A DNA stretch of 64,000 nt from Nitronereus sp964503895 (lineage in GTDB: Bacteria > Nitrospirota > Nitrospiria > Nitrospirales > UBA8639): the NCBI GenBank assembly GCA_964503895.1, contig CAZDCF010000003.1, positions 1-64,000 of the forward strand, written 5' to 3'. Shown here piece by piece: positions 1-6,776 of this stretch (its first letter is position 1; the number at the start of each line of letters is the position of its first letter). A model generated the notes under the pieces. That model had not been told where the DNA came from and ran no database searches. It was given only the letters and a program-made list of their open reading frames with translations. Made by a program: the position numbers and the translations under genes.

Positions 1-53
1 ACCATTTCGACTTTGTTCTTTTTCGCAAAAGCCAAAACCTCACGGGGAGTCAT
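1..53 (-). CDS. glnA: Glutamine synthetase, N-terminal fragment
   Basis: Only the first 17 codons are in the window; the gene runs off the left edge. The reverse strand reads MTPREVLAFAKKNKVEMV, which matches the usual start of type I glutamine synthetase (ATP-dependent ligation of ammonium to glutamate). A strong AAGGAGG ribosome site lies 5-6 bases before the ATG. It is last in a leftward run after glnK and the ammonium transporter, so uptake, PII signalling and assimilation appear to be expressed together. The identification rests on a short stretch plus this context. Confidence 0.85.
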   Translation of the reverse strand, partial: MTPREVLAFAKKNKVEM

Positions 54-149
54 TCGCTACCTCCTTAAAAAAAGATGTTAAAAATCGCTATAAAAATTTA
101 AGAGCGCTCAGTAACAGTAAGCATATGAACAGCAAAAGTTCTTGGATGA

Positions 150-1603
150 CTAGGAATACGCTCGTTCGTTATGTTGACTAAGATCAAGTCCCATGGTCTC
201 GTCTTCCACGGATACGCGAAGCCCAACGGTCATATCCACGATCTTTAAAATAACAAACGTCCCAACCAGAACAAAAACGACGGTCGTAACGGCTAAGCCC
301 GCTTGCACGAGAAACTGGCTTGTGTTGCCAAAGAATAATCCTTGTGCTCCAATCGAAGCAAATAGCCCAGTAGCCAGAATGCCAGTAAAACCTCCAACAC
401 CATGGATTCCGACCACATCGAGGGCGTCGTCATACCCCAGACGTGCCTTCCAAATCACCGCGACATAACACACAACCCCCGCGAGCAAGCCCACAAACAG
501 TGCAGAAAGCGGCCCAAGAAAACCAGCCCCTGGGGTGATAGTTGCCAAACCTGAAATGATTCCGCTAGCCACGCCCAGAACCGTTGGTTTCCCTTGATTA
601 AACCACTCCACAACCATCCAACTAAACCCGCCTGCACAAGCAGCAATATGAGTCGCCACAAAGGCAGAAGCAGCCACATCATTTGCTCCTAAGGCACTCC
701 CGGCATTAAGTCCAAACCAGCCAAACCATAATAAGCCGGTACCCAACACAGTCATCGGCAAATTATGCGGAGGCATAGCTTCCACTCCCAGGCCTTTGCG
801 TTTACCAACGAGAATCGCACAGACTAACGCTCCAAATCCCGAACTGATATGCACAACAGCTCCGCCAGCAAAATCAAGAAAACCCATCTGTTCCATCCAT
901 CCCCCACCCCACACCCAATGGGTCAAAGGAGAATAAACAAAGGTAGACCAGAGAACGGCAAACAGCAGCAATGCCCTAAATTTCATTCGCTCGGCAAAAC
1001 TTCCAGTGACTAGAGCCACAGTGATCGCAGCAAACATCAGTTGGAAAACCATAAAGGCTAAATGGGGAATTCCAGTCCCTGGNNNNNNNNNNNNNNNNNN
1101 NNNNNNNNNNNNNNNNNNNNNNNNNNNNNNNNNNNNNNNNNNNNNNNNNNNNNNNNNNNNNNNNNNNNNNNNNNNNNNNNNNCAGCAAACATCAGTTGGA
1201 AAACCATAAAGGCTAAATGGGGAATTCCAGTCCCTGGAAAAGCCTCAGGACCTACTCCCATCAGGCCTAAATATTCAAACCCACCAATAATGCCCCCAAC
1301 ATCCGGACCAAAGGCTAACGTGTATCCCCACAACACCCAAACGATACTAATAACGCATAGGATAATCGCGGCATGCATAATTGTACCCAGCACATTCTTG
1401 CTTCGGACCAATCCCCCATAAAACAAAGCCAACCCAGGAAGGGTCATACAAAGTACAAGGGCTGAAGACACTAAAATCCAGGCAGTATCGCCGCTATCAA
1501 TTACATTAGCTGCCCTCTCCCCGGCCCACACAATTGAAACACAAAAATGTTCAAGAACAATCAACCACAGCAGCCAGATTGTGCTCTGTTTGGTTCGTTT
1601 CAC
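150..1603 (-). CDS. amt: Ammonium transporter (Amt/MEP family), interrupted by a scaffold gap
   Basis: A multi-pass inner-membrane channel for ammonium. It begins at a GTG with a GAGGTGA ribosome site about 6 bases upstream and has a hydrophobic, probably cleaved N-terminus. Family marks include LFYGGLVRSKN, FMVFQLMFA, GSFAERM and the GIHGVGG segment carrying one of the paired pore histidines; the HIAACAGG segment carries the other. A run of 100 N at 1083-1182 breaks the frame as drawn, but its flanks are an exact 55-bp repeat. Collapsing repeat plus N removes 155 bp and gives one intact frame of 432 residues, a normal length. It lies between glnK and glnA; PII proteins of the GlnK type block Amt pores when nitrogen is plentiful. 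Confidence 0.95.
1028..1237. repeat. Artefactual 55-bp direct duplication flanking the gap
   Basis: Copies at 1028-1082 and 1183-1237 are identical base for base and both encode the same MVFQLMFA segment of the transporter. A true duplication would insert residues into a conserved helix. The fixed 100-N spacer and the 55-bp size (a common de Bruijn k value) point to unmerged contig ends. Confidence 0.92.
1083..1182. other. Assembly gap (100 N)
   Basis: Exactly 100 N within the ammonium transporter gene. The 55 bases before it (1028-1082) and the 55 after it (1183-1237) are identical, so the gap is almost certainly a scaffolding artefact between two contigs that overlap by one k-mer length, not missing biology. 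Confidence 0.97.
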
Positions 1604-1685
1604 AAGATCACCTCAGGTTAGGATTGGCGAATAACATCAATGCGAAAGCCTACACACCAATAAGACACTCCTTAAGAACGACAAG

Positions 1686-2024
1686 TTACATAGCACCTTC
1701 TCCGGATTCACCCGTTCGAATCCGAATAACAGTGTTAATATCTGAAACAAAAATCTTTCCATCGCCGATGCTCCCAGTTTTAGCTGCACGCGCAATGGTT
1801 TCAATGGCCTTCTGCTCAAGATTATCAGGGATAGCCAGTTCTAATTTGATTTTTGGCACAAGATCAATTCGATACTCCGTCCCTCGATAGGTTTCCTTGT
1901 GGCCTTTCTGACGGCCAAACCCTTTAACTTCGGTTACCGTCATACCTTGTACGCCCAGTTCAATTAGTGCGTCCTTCACTTCCTCAAGCTTAAAGGGTTT
2001 AATTATAGCTTCAATTAATTTCAT
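1686..2024 (-). CDS. glnK: Nitrogen regulatory protein PII
   Basis: A 112-residue PII trimer subunit that reads 2-oxoglutarate, ATP/ADP and, where uridylylated, glutamine status. The protein starts MKLIEAIIKPFKLEEVK and carries the T-loop with Tyr51 (YRGTEY) at the standard uridylylation position, the B-loop region (KTGSIGDGKIF) and C-loop (IRIRTGE). I chose the ATG at 2024 because GAGAGGG lies 7 bases upstream and homologues start there; an upstream in-frame start would add six atypical residues. It is first of three leftward genes with amt and glnA. I name it glnK by its linkage to amt; glnB is equally defensible from sequence alone. Confidence 0.95.
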   Translation of the reverse strand: MKLIEAIIKPFKLEEVKDALIELGVQGMTVTEVKGFGRQKGHKETYRGTEYRIDLVPKIKLELAIPDNLEQKAIETIARAAKTGSIGDGKIFVSDINTVIRIRTGESGEGAM

Positions 2025-2173
2025 ATCTAGACCCTCTCTCATTAGGTGAGACAGCCAAGGGATCTACAAGATTCCTCCGACGCTTAGATCTCTTCACTCC
2101 ACACATTTGGAAGTAGAATAGTTTAGTCGCTACACATAGGAGTATTCGCTATTTCCGCTTAAACCGAGACCTA

Positions 2174-2260
2174 TCACCTCTTCCCCTCTTTAGCTACAAG
2201 AAGAGCAATGGTCATAGCCAACACTTTTAAAACCATAAATTTTCCAACAGAGGAGAACAC
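2174..2260 (-). CDS. Possible 28-residue membrane peptide upstream of glnK
   Basis: A GTG-started frame of 28 codons with a near-perfect AGGAGG ribosome site (2267-2272) 6 bases before it. The peptide runs MFSSVGKFMVLKVL then a hydrophobic stretch, ending in the charged tail AKEGKR, the look of a single-helix small membrane protein. It lies 150 bp upstream of glnK in the same direction. I know no family for it. The ribosome site is the best evidence; the length is short enough for chance. Confidence 0.3.
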   Translation of the reverse strand: MFSSVGKFMVLKVLAMTIALLVAKEGKR

Positions 2261-2378
2261 TCACTGCCTCCTGTCCCAGCACATCGAATAAGCACCTATG
2301 AAGGATTGTTGGAAAAAAGCCCGCGTCACACCAACGCTCGCGAACAGTTCATATAAAACATAATCCCAGAATAGCCAT

Positions 2379-2417
2379 AAAAAAACGCCCTTTCCCGAAA
2401 CCTAACGGGGAAGGACG
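2379..2417 (-). terminator. Intrinsic terminator
   Basis: Reverse strand: a 12-bp stem with CGTCCTTCCCCG pairing with CGGGAAAGGGCG (one G-T, one mismatch), an 8-base loop, then seven T. It faces left, away from the beta-helix gene, and so serves something transcribed leftward from the 2.4-2.5 kb gap. Confidence 0.75.
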
Positions 2418-2470
2418 CTCATTGTCCAGAAAACCTTTCTGCATCGGGCAACAACTCTGTCGCCTTCTTT
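2379..2470 (-). ncRNA. Candidate small RNA or leader RNA upstream of glnK
   Basis: On the reverse strand a promoter-like pair (TTGACA, 17 bases, TACGAA at 2503-2475) is followed by about 90 nt that end in a strong intrinsic terminator. Between them are two further hairpins, GCC(AAAGAA)GGC and CAGAAA(GG)TTTTCTG. No reading frame of note lies in it. It could be a free small RNA, or a prematurely terminated leader of the glnK-amt-glnA transcript whose first gene begins about 350 nt further on. It matches no riboswitch class I recognise. Confidence 0.4.
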
Positions 2471-2474
2471 GGCA

Positions 2475-2503
2475 TTCGTACAGACAATTTGCATCTTTGT
2501 CAA
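2475..2503 (-). promoter_or_regulatory. Sigma-70-type promoter of the candidate small RNA
   Basis: TTGACA (2503-2498), 17-base spacer, TACGAA(T) (2480-2474) on the reverse strand. The -35 is perfect and the -10 moderate. It sits about 95 bp before the terminator at 2379-2417. Confidence 0.45.
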
Positions 2504-2545
2504 GAATAAACTTTACAAAAAGTACGTTGAAAAATTCGCCTGAGC

Positions 2546-3391
2546 ATGATTAGTTACACCATGCATACTTTTTCCAAGCGTGGCAATTTAGGAAATATTG
2601 ATGATGGTCAGGACATTCCTCCAAACCCCTTAGGTGGAGGAACTCTTATTGTCGACCAGTCGGATTCATCCTGCTACCCTCGACCGAGTGCGGCATTAAA
2701 AGACGCAGGCCCCCAAGATCTGATCTATATTCGTCCCGGTCATTATGAAGACCGGCTATTTGTTTCAGGACGCCCTATATACATGATTGGAGCGGGCCGA
2801 GACCAGGTTCAAATATTTAGCCGACGAAGCAGCCCCCTGTATTTACAAAAAGTTCCTTCCGGTCAAATTTCCGGCATTACCTTTCGCTATGTTGGCAGCG
2901 ACCAACATTCCGCTTTAAATATTCTCGATTCCACATGCAGCATCTCTCAATGCCGGGCAACAGAGGGTATTTTATCTGGCATCGTAATCTATGGCCCAGA
3001 ATGCAAGCCTACCCTTAGTGACAATGAAGTTTGCGGCAATCGGGAGTCCGGAATCTTTACCTTTGCTGGAGCCCGACCTTATCTCACTAAAAATGTATGT
3101 TTTGAGAACCATCACTTTGGGCTTGCCGTTCGAGATGATGGAAGCCACCCTGATCTAATCAAAAACATTTGCCGGCATAATATGCTTAGCGGAATTTTAT
3201 TATTTCACGGCGCCAAAGCATTGCTTCTGGAAAATCTCTGTGAACAAAATTTTCATTGGGGAATCGTTATGACGCCAGACAGTAAATCCTCGCCTGAGCA
3301 AGAACAATTACTTCAAGCCAACACATTAACAAACAATCCCAGAGGCTCACTAATCATTACAGGCGAACCTCTAAATGAAATAGGCAGATAA
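2546..3391 (+). CDS. Right-handed parallel beta-helix repeat protein
   Basis: 281 residues. After about 30 polar residues the chain reads like a pectate-lyase-type beta-helix: IYIRPGHYEDRL, then repeated turns with the N-x-C/N-R-x-S-G-I spacing (DNEVCGNRESGIF, KNVCFENHHFGLAV, KNICRHNMLSGILL, ENLCEQNFHWGIV). The family includes NosD/CASH-domain proteins and polysaccharide lyases. I see no signal peptide, lipobox or obvious acid catalytic cluster, so an enzyme function is not supported; a binding or scaffolding role is possible. The start is uncertain because no good ribosome site precedes it. It stands alone, divergent from the glnK side. Confidence 0.8.
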   Translation: MISYTMHTFSKRGNLGNIDDGQDIPPNPLGGGTLIVDQSDSSCYPRPSAALKDAGPQDLIYIRPGHYEDRLFVSGRPIYMIGAGRDQVQIFSRRSSPLYLQKVPSGQISGITFRYVGSDQHSALNILDSTCSISQCRATEGILSGIVIYGPECKPTLSDNEVCGNRESGIFTFAGARPYLTKNVCFENHHFGLAVRDDGSHPDLIKNICRHNMLSGILLFHGAKALLLENLCEQNFHWGIVMTPDSKSSPEQEQLLQANTLTNNPRGSLIITGEPLNEIGR

Positions 3392-3430
3392 GAGGTTTAG
3401 GAAGTAACAGCAAAAATTATTTCAGGAAGG

Positions 3431-3808
3431 TTACGGACGCCGAAAAAAACCCAACGCCAAACAGGCCCAACCTGTCATAAAACATAATCCACCAAGAGGC
3501 GTGACGGCACCTAACCAATGAGTTTCAGACAGTGCTAATAAGTAGAGGCTTCCTGAGAAAAACTGAATCCCCGCCACAAATACCAAAGCCGCTTTTTGAA
3601 AAATTTTTGTCTCCCATTGAATAAAAGCCAACCCAGAAAATAGTACCGCCAAGGCATGGAACATATGATATCGAACACCAGTCTCAAAAACCTCCAGCAT
3701 GTGTTCGGATAGCCGAGGCTTGAGCATGTGAGCGCCAAAAGCACCTGTGGCAACGGCTACTCCTGCTAATACAGCACCTAACGCGACAATATGTCTTCCC
3801 GTAAGCAT
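3431..3808 (-). CDS. DUF423 family membrane protein
   Basis: 125 residues with four predicted membrane helices. The GAFGAHMLKPRLSE and TGVRYHMFHALAVL segments and the late GSLYLLAL and TPLGGLCFMTGWACLAL segments are typical of the DUF423 (YgdD-like) family of inner-membrane proteins, whose role is not established. It lies 16 bp downstream of the DUF2061 gene, same direction, so both may share a transcript with the upstream Rrf2 regulator. Confidence 0.9.
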   Translation of the reverse strand: MLTGRHIVALGAVLAGVAVATGAFGAHMLKPRLSEHMLEVFETGVRYHMFHALAVLFSGLAFIQWETKIFQKAALVFVAGIQFFSGSLYLLALSETHWLGAVTPLGGLCFMTGWACLALGFFRRP

Positions 3809-3824
3809 AGCAGCAATTGGGCGC

Positions 3825-4046
3825 TTAAGGAGAAGTCACCGTGGGAGTAATACGGCCCCAATAAATCTGCTGCCAAATCCGTTCATGCCCCCAAAATAAA
3901 ATTATTTTGGCTACCGCATCAATAGACCCAACAATGGCAGCTGCCGCCAATTCACCCGAGTAGACATAGACTACAAGAGCTGTCACCATCGTCGCAATAA
4001 ATCTCCAGCTAACACCCTTTACTACGCTCCGTAAATGCGTTTCCAT
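3825..4046 (-). CDS. DUF2061 family membrane protein
   Basis: 73 residues with two hydrophobic helices. The SWRFIATMVTALVVYVYSG and IGSIDAVAKIILFWGHERIW-like pattern (with VGS at the turn) is characteristic of DUF2061, a small membrane domain sometimes fused to sulfate-assimilation proteins. Function unknown. It lies 33 bp downstream of the Rrf2-type regulator gene and 16 bp upstream of the DUF423 gene. Confidence 0.9.
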   Translation of the reverse strand: METHLRSVVKGVSWRFIATMVTALVVYVYSGELAAAAIVGSIDAVAKIILFWGHERIWQQIYWGRITPTVTSP

Positions 4047-4079
4047 GGGAAACTCCTAAATTTCTAATCCGTATAACAA

Positions 4080-4559
4080 CTAAGTGTGAACTATTACTTT
4101 TTTCTTGGGTTGTTTAGTCAACTTCGCTCTACGTGTCGTTCGACCCACAAAATCCCGCAACGTGTAATGATCCAAGACACCAGAGATTGCGTTTCGAACA
4201 TCTAACATAGGAGCCTTTATGGGACACTCTGGCTCATTCGCATAAGGACAATCCTCACACGTCCGAAACGCGGTTTGGGAAACACAGGGAATTGGTGCAA
4301 GAGGCCCATCTAATGAACGGATAATCGAGCCCAGGGAAATCTGCTCAGGTTTTTTAAGCAAGCGAAACCCACCACCAACACCAGACCGACTCGCTAAAAC
4401 ACCAGCATGTTTTAGCTGAAGAAGAATGGATTCCAAGAACCCCAAAGGAATCTGCTGTCGTTCCGCAATATCCGAACGACGAACAGGTCGCTGACCATAA
4501 GCCTGAGTCAATTCCAATAACGCCCTCAAAGCGTATTCACTTTTCTTGGAAAAGCGCAT
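4080..4559 (-). CDS. Rrf2 family transcriptional regulator
   Basis: 159 residues. The N-terminal winged helix (MRFSKKSEYALRALLEL, then IPLGFLESILLQLKHAGVL and SRSGVGGGFRL) is the Rrf2/IscR/NsrR fold. Four cysteines follow at about 92, 101, 104 and 112 (PC, TCEDC, EC). Rrf2 members such as IscR and NsrR use three Cys for an Fe-S cluster, so a metal or redox-sensing site is plausible here, though the spacing is not that of IscR. The C-terminus is very basic (TRRAKLTKQPKKKV). Two small membrane-protein genes follow. Sensed signal unknown. Confidence 0.92.
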   Translation of the reverse strand: MRFSKKSEYALRALLELTQAYGQRPVRRSDIAERQQIPLGFLESILLQLKHAGVLASRSGVGGGFRLLKKPEQISLGSIIRSLDGPLAPIPCVSQTAFRTCEDCPYANEPECPIKAPMLDVRNAISGVLDHYTLRDFVGRTTRRAKLTKQPKKKVIVHT

Positions 4560-4573
4560 TAAATATTCTCAAC

Positions 4574-4598
4574 ATTGTTAACTAGATTAATGAACAAT
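4574..4598. promoter_or_regulatory. Possible operator of the Rrf2 regulator
   Basis: ATTGTT and AACAAT form an exact inverted pair 13 bases apart, 25 bp in all, only 14 bp upstream of the regulator's ATG in an AT-rich stretch. Rrf2 proteins bind imperfect palindromes of this size and often repress themselves. In AT-rich DNA a hexamer pair can occur by chance. Confidence 0.3.
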
Positions 4599-4736
4599 TA
4601 TAAAAGAAACTGGAGCCTGTTGTCACCTAGCCTCTATTTCCTAGAGAACAACCTAAGATTTTCCATAAAAATCAAAAAACTAAGTTAAAACTGAGGGAAA
4701 TTTCAAAAACCCCCAATTTTATGTGAATCTTTTGGT

Positions 4737-4829
4737 ATGGAAAAACTGACCGCCAGCATCGACCTAATACTTGCTGTCTTCGCTGAAATTGCGGACGTGA
4801 CGGACTATGTAGTCAATCACGAGAGTTGA
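4737..4829 (+). CDS. Possible 30-residue small protein
   Basis: In the 340-bp gap between the regulator and tRNA-Ala one short rightward frame reads MEKLTASIDLILAVFAEIAD and ends VNHES. Its composition is protein-like, but no ribosome site precedes the ATG. It could be a relic or chance. I see nothing else coding in this gap. Confidence 0.15.
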   Translation: MEKLTASIDLILAVFAEIADVTDYVVNHES

Positions 4830-4896
4830 AGTCCTCTGTGAATGATATTAATGAGGAACCGAACTCTGGATTAAAGGGTAAAGCAGAGGAAAGAAG

Positions 4897-4972
4897 TGGT
4901 GGAGATGATGGGATTTGAACCCACGACCCCCACGTTGCGAACGTGGTGCTCTCCCAGCTGAGCTACATCCCC
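4897..4972 (-). tRNA. tRNA-Ala(CGC)
   Basis: 76 nt on the reverse strand, folding as a full cloverleaf: acceptor GGGGATG with CATCTCC, D-arm GCTC/GAGC, anticodon stem CCACG/CGTGG around loop TTCGCAA (anticodon CGC, codon GCG), T-arm GTGGG/CCCAT with TTCAAAT loop, and encoded CCA. Confidence 0.96.
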
Positions 4973-5078
4973 ACTGTATTGATACGCCAATAAATTTTTG
5001 ATGCTCAGGCTACAAGTTTCTTCACAATAAATCAAAGTAGACGATGCCACTTTATCAAATGGATTATATCTCCGCAAT

Positions 5079-5711
5079 CTATTGAGCAGTTTGAAGAATT
5101 CTAACCTTTCGCCCCTCAATCGCAAGCCCTCCCTCAGCAAATAACTGAATGGCTCGAGGGTACAGTCGATGCTCCTGTTCCAAAATACGAGCAGACAAAG
5201 CGTCGACGCTATCATTTTCGTTTACTGGTACGGCAGCCTGCACAATGATTGGTCCTTGATCCACTCCTTCTGTAACAAAATGCACCGTACAGCCAGAAAC
5301 CTTCACCCCTGCGTCTAGCGCCTGCTGTTGTGCATGCAGTCCAGGGAAAGATGGGAGAAGCGACGGATGAATATTCATCATCCGCCATTGATATGCATCG
5401 ATCAAAACGGCGGTCACAATTTTCATGTATCCGGCTAAGAGCACAAGTTGAACTTCATGTTTTTTTAACACTTCCAAAATTTTTTCATCGTACGCTCTTC
5501 GGAAATCTGGCTCCCCTGCCACAGATTTTGGATCAAGAAAAAGACCTCTTATCCCATGCCGATTGGCTCTTTCCAAGGCTATAGCATCCCTTTTGTTACT
5601 CACAACCAAAACAATTGAGGCATCAAGAGCCTTGGCTTCAATAGCATCAATGATGGCTTGGAGATTCGAACCACGACCAGATGCTAGGACTCCTAGGCGG
5701 AGTGGCATCAT
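5079..5711 (-). CDS. purN: Phosphoribosylglycinamide formyltransferase
   Basis: 210 residues. Transfers a formyl group from 10-formyl-THF to GAR, step 3 of purine synthesis. Seen: LGVLASGRGSNLQAI at the start, the catalytic block MMNIHPSLLPSFPGLHAQ (Asn and His of the formyl site), and VHFVTEGVDQGPII with the catalytic Asp. Normal length. The ATG overlaps the purM stop by 4 bp (ATGA), so the pair is translationally coupled. Confidence 0.97.
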   Translation of the reverse strand: MMPLRLGVLASGRGSNLQAIIDAIEAKALDASIVLVVSNKRDAIALERANRHGIRGLFLDPKSVAGEPDFRRAYDEKILEVLKKHEVQLVLLAGYMKIVTAVLIDAYQWRMMNIHPSLLPSFPGLHAQQQALDAGVKVSGCTVHFVTEGVDQGPIIVQAAVPVNENDSVDALSARILEQEHRLYPRAIQLFAEGGLAIEGRKVRILQTAQ

Positions 5712-6757
5712 GCCTTACTCTCACCTGAGAAGGTGACGCAAGGAGAACCCTGAAGTTTTTCCACAATTTCTCCGATACAAAATGCCTGCTCCCCTAGTTG
5801 GTTTGCCCGCTCAATAACCGCATGGGATTTTTCAGACGGAACGATTAAAATGAAGCCTATACCCATATTGAAAACTCGGTACATTTCTTCTTCTTCAACT
5901 TGCCCAAACTGTTGAATGTGAGAAAAAATCTTAGGAGTAGGCCAAGTTCCCTTATCAAGATGTGCATTGCATCCTTTTGGCAAAACACGAGGTACGTTTC
6001 CTGGCACCCCCCCACCTGTAATATGCGCAAGCCCATGGATTGGAAATTCCTCAATCAACCGCAAAATAGATTTTACATAAACTCTTGTTGGAGTCAGTAA
6101 GGTCTCACCTAGAGTTTCTCTCATTCCTTCCAAGGATATATCGAGAGGCAACCCAGCTTGTTCAAGCAACACGCGCCTGGCCAAGGAAAACCCGTTACTA
6201 TGAAGCCCAGAAGAGGCAAACCCAATGATCGCATCACCCGGCTTAATATTTTCACCAGTGAGTATATTGGACCGCTCCACCACACCGACAGCAAAACCCG
6301 CAAGATCATACTCTCCTTTTTGATAAAAAGAAGGCAGTTCCGCAGTTTCCCCCCCAATCAATGCACAGCCCGCTTGCCGACACCCGTCTGCTATGCCTTT
6401 CACAATAGCTTCGGCTTTATCGACCACTAACTCTCCCACAGCTAAATAATCTAGAAAAAATAATGGCTCGGCCCCGCTAACAATAATGTCGTTCGCGCAC
6501 ATCGCCACAAGATCAATTCCAACTGTTTCATGTCGATCCATGAGAAACGCCAGTTTCAATTTTGTCCCAACACCATCGGTTCCAGATACCAGCACAGGAT
6601 CGACATATTTTTCGTGAGCCAGTCGAAACAGGCTACCAAATGAACCGATATCACCCAACACTTCTGGGCGAAACGTTGATTTAGCCAGAGGACGAATACG
6701 TCTTACGACTTCTTCTCCAGCCTGAATATTAACCCCAGCTTGATGATAGTCCGTCAT
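5708..6757 (-). CDS. purM: Phosphoribosylformylglycinamidine cyclo-ligase (AIR synthetase)
   Basis: 349 residues. ATP-driven ring closure of FGAM to AIR in purine synthesis. Seen: DYHQAGVNIQAGEEVV near the N-terminus, SGTDGVGTKLKLA and the CANDIIVSGAEPLFFLDY metal/ATP signature of the PurM superfamily, IGGETAELP, HSNGFSLAR and HITGGGVPGNVPRVLP. Normal length. It is upstream of purN with a 4-bp overlap, and 19 bp downstream of the RNA methyltransferase gene, suggesting one leftward transcript. Confidence 0.98.
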   Translation of the reverse strand: MTDYHQAGVNIQAGEEVVRRIRPLAKSTFRPEVLGDIGSFGSLFRLAHEKYVDPVLVSGTDGVGTKLKLAFLMDRHETVGIDLVAMCANDIIVSGAEPLFFLDYLAVGELVVDKAEAIVKGIADGCRQAGCALIGGETAELPSFYQKGEYDLAGFAVGVVERSNILTGENIKPGDAIIGFASSGLHSNGFSLARRVLLEQAGLPLDISLEGMRETLGETLLTPTRVYVKSILRLIEEFPIHGLAHITGGGVPGNVPRVLPKGCNAHLDKGTWPTPKIFSHIQQFGQVEEEEMYRVFNMGIGFILIVPSEKSHAVIERANQLGEQAFCIGEIVEKLQGSPCVTFSGESKA

Positions 6758-6776
6758 ATTTTTGTTAAGACAAAAC

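Noticed and set aside
1083..1182. Transporter split into two pseudogene fragments
   Set aside because: The duplicated flanks show the split is an assembly artefact.
2205..2220. Sigma-54-like site (TGGCTATGACCATTGC) upstream of glnK
   Set aside because: The GG-to-GC spacing is 11 bases, not the required 10, and the TGGCAC core is poor. It also lies inside the possible 28-codon frame.
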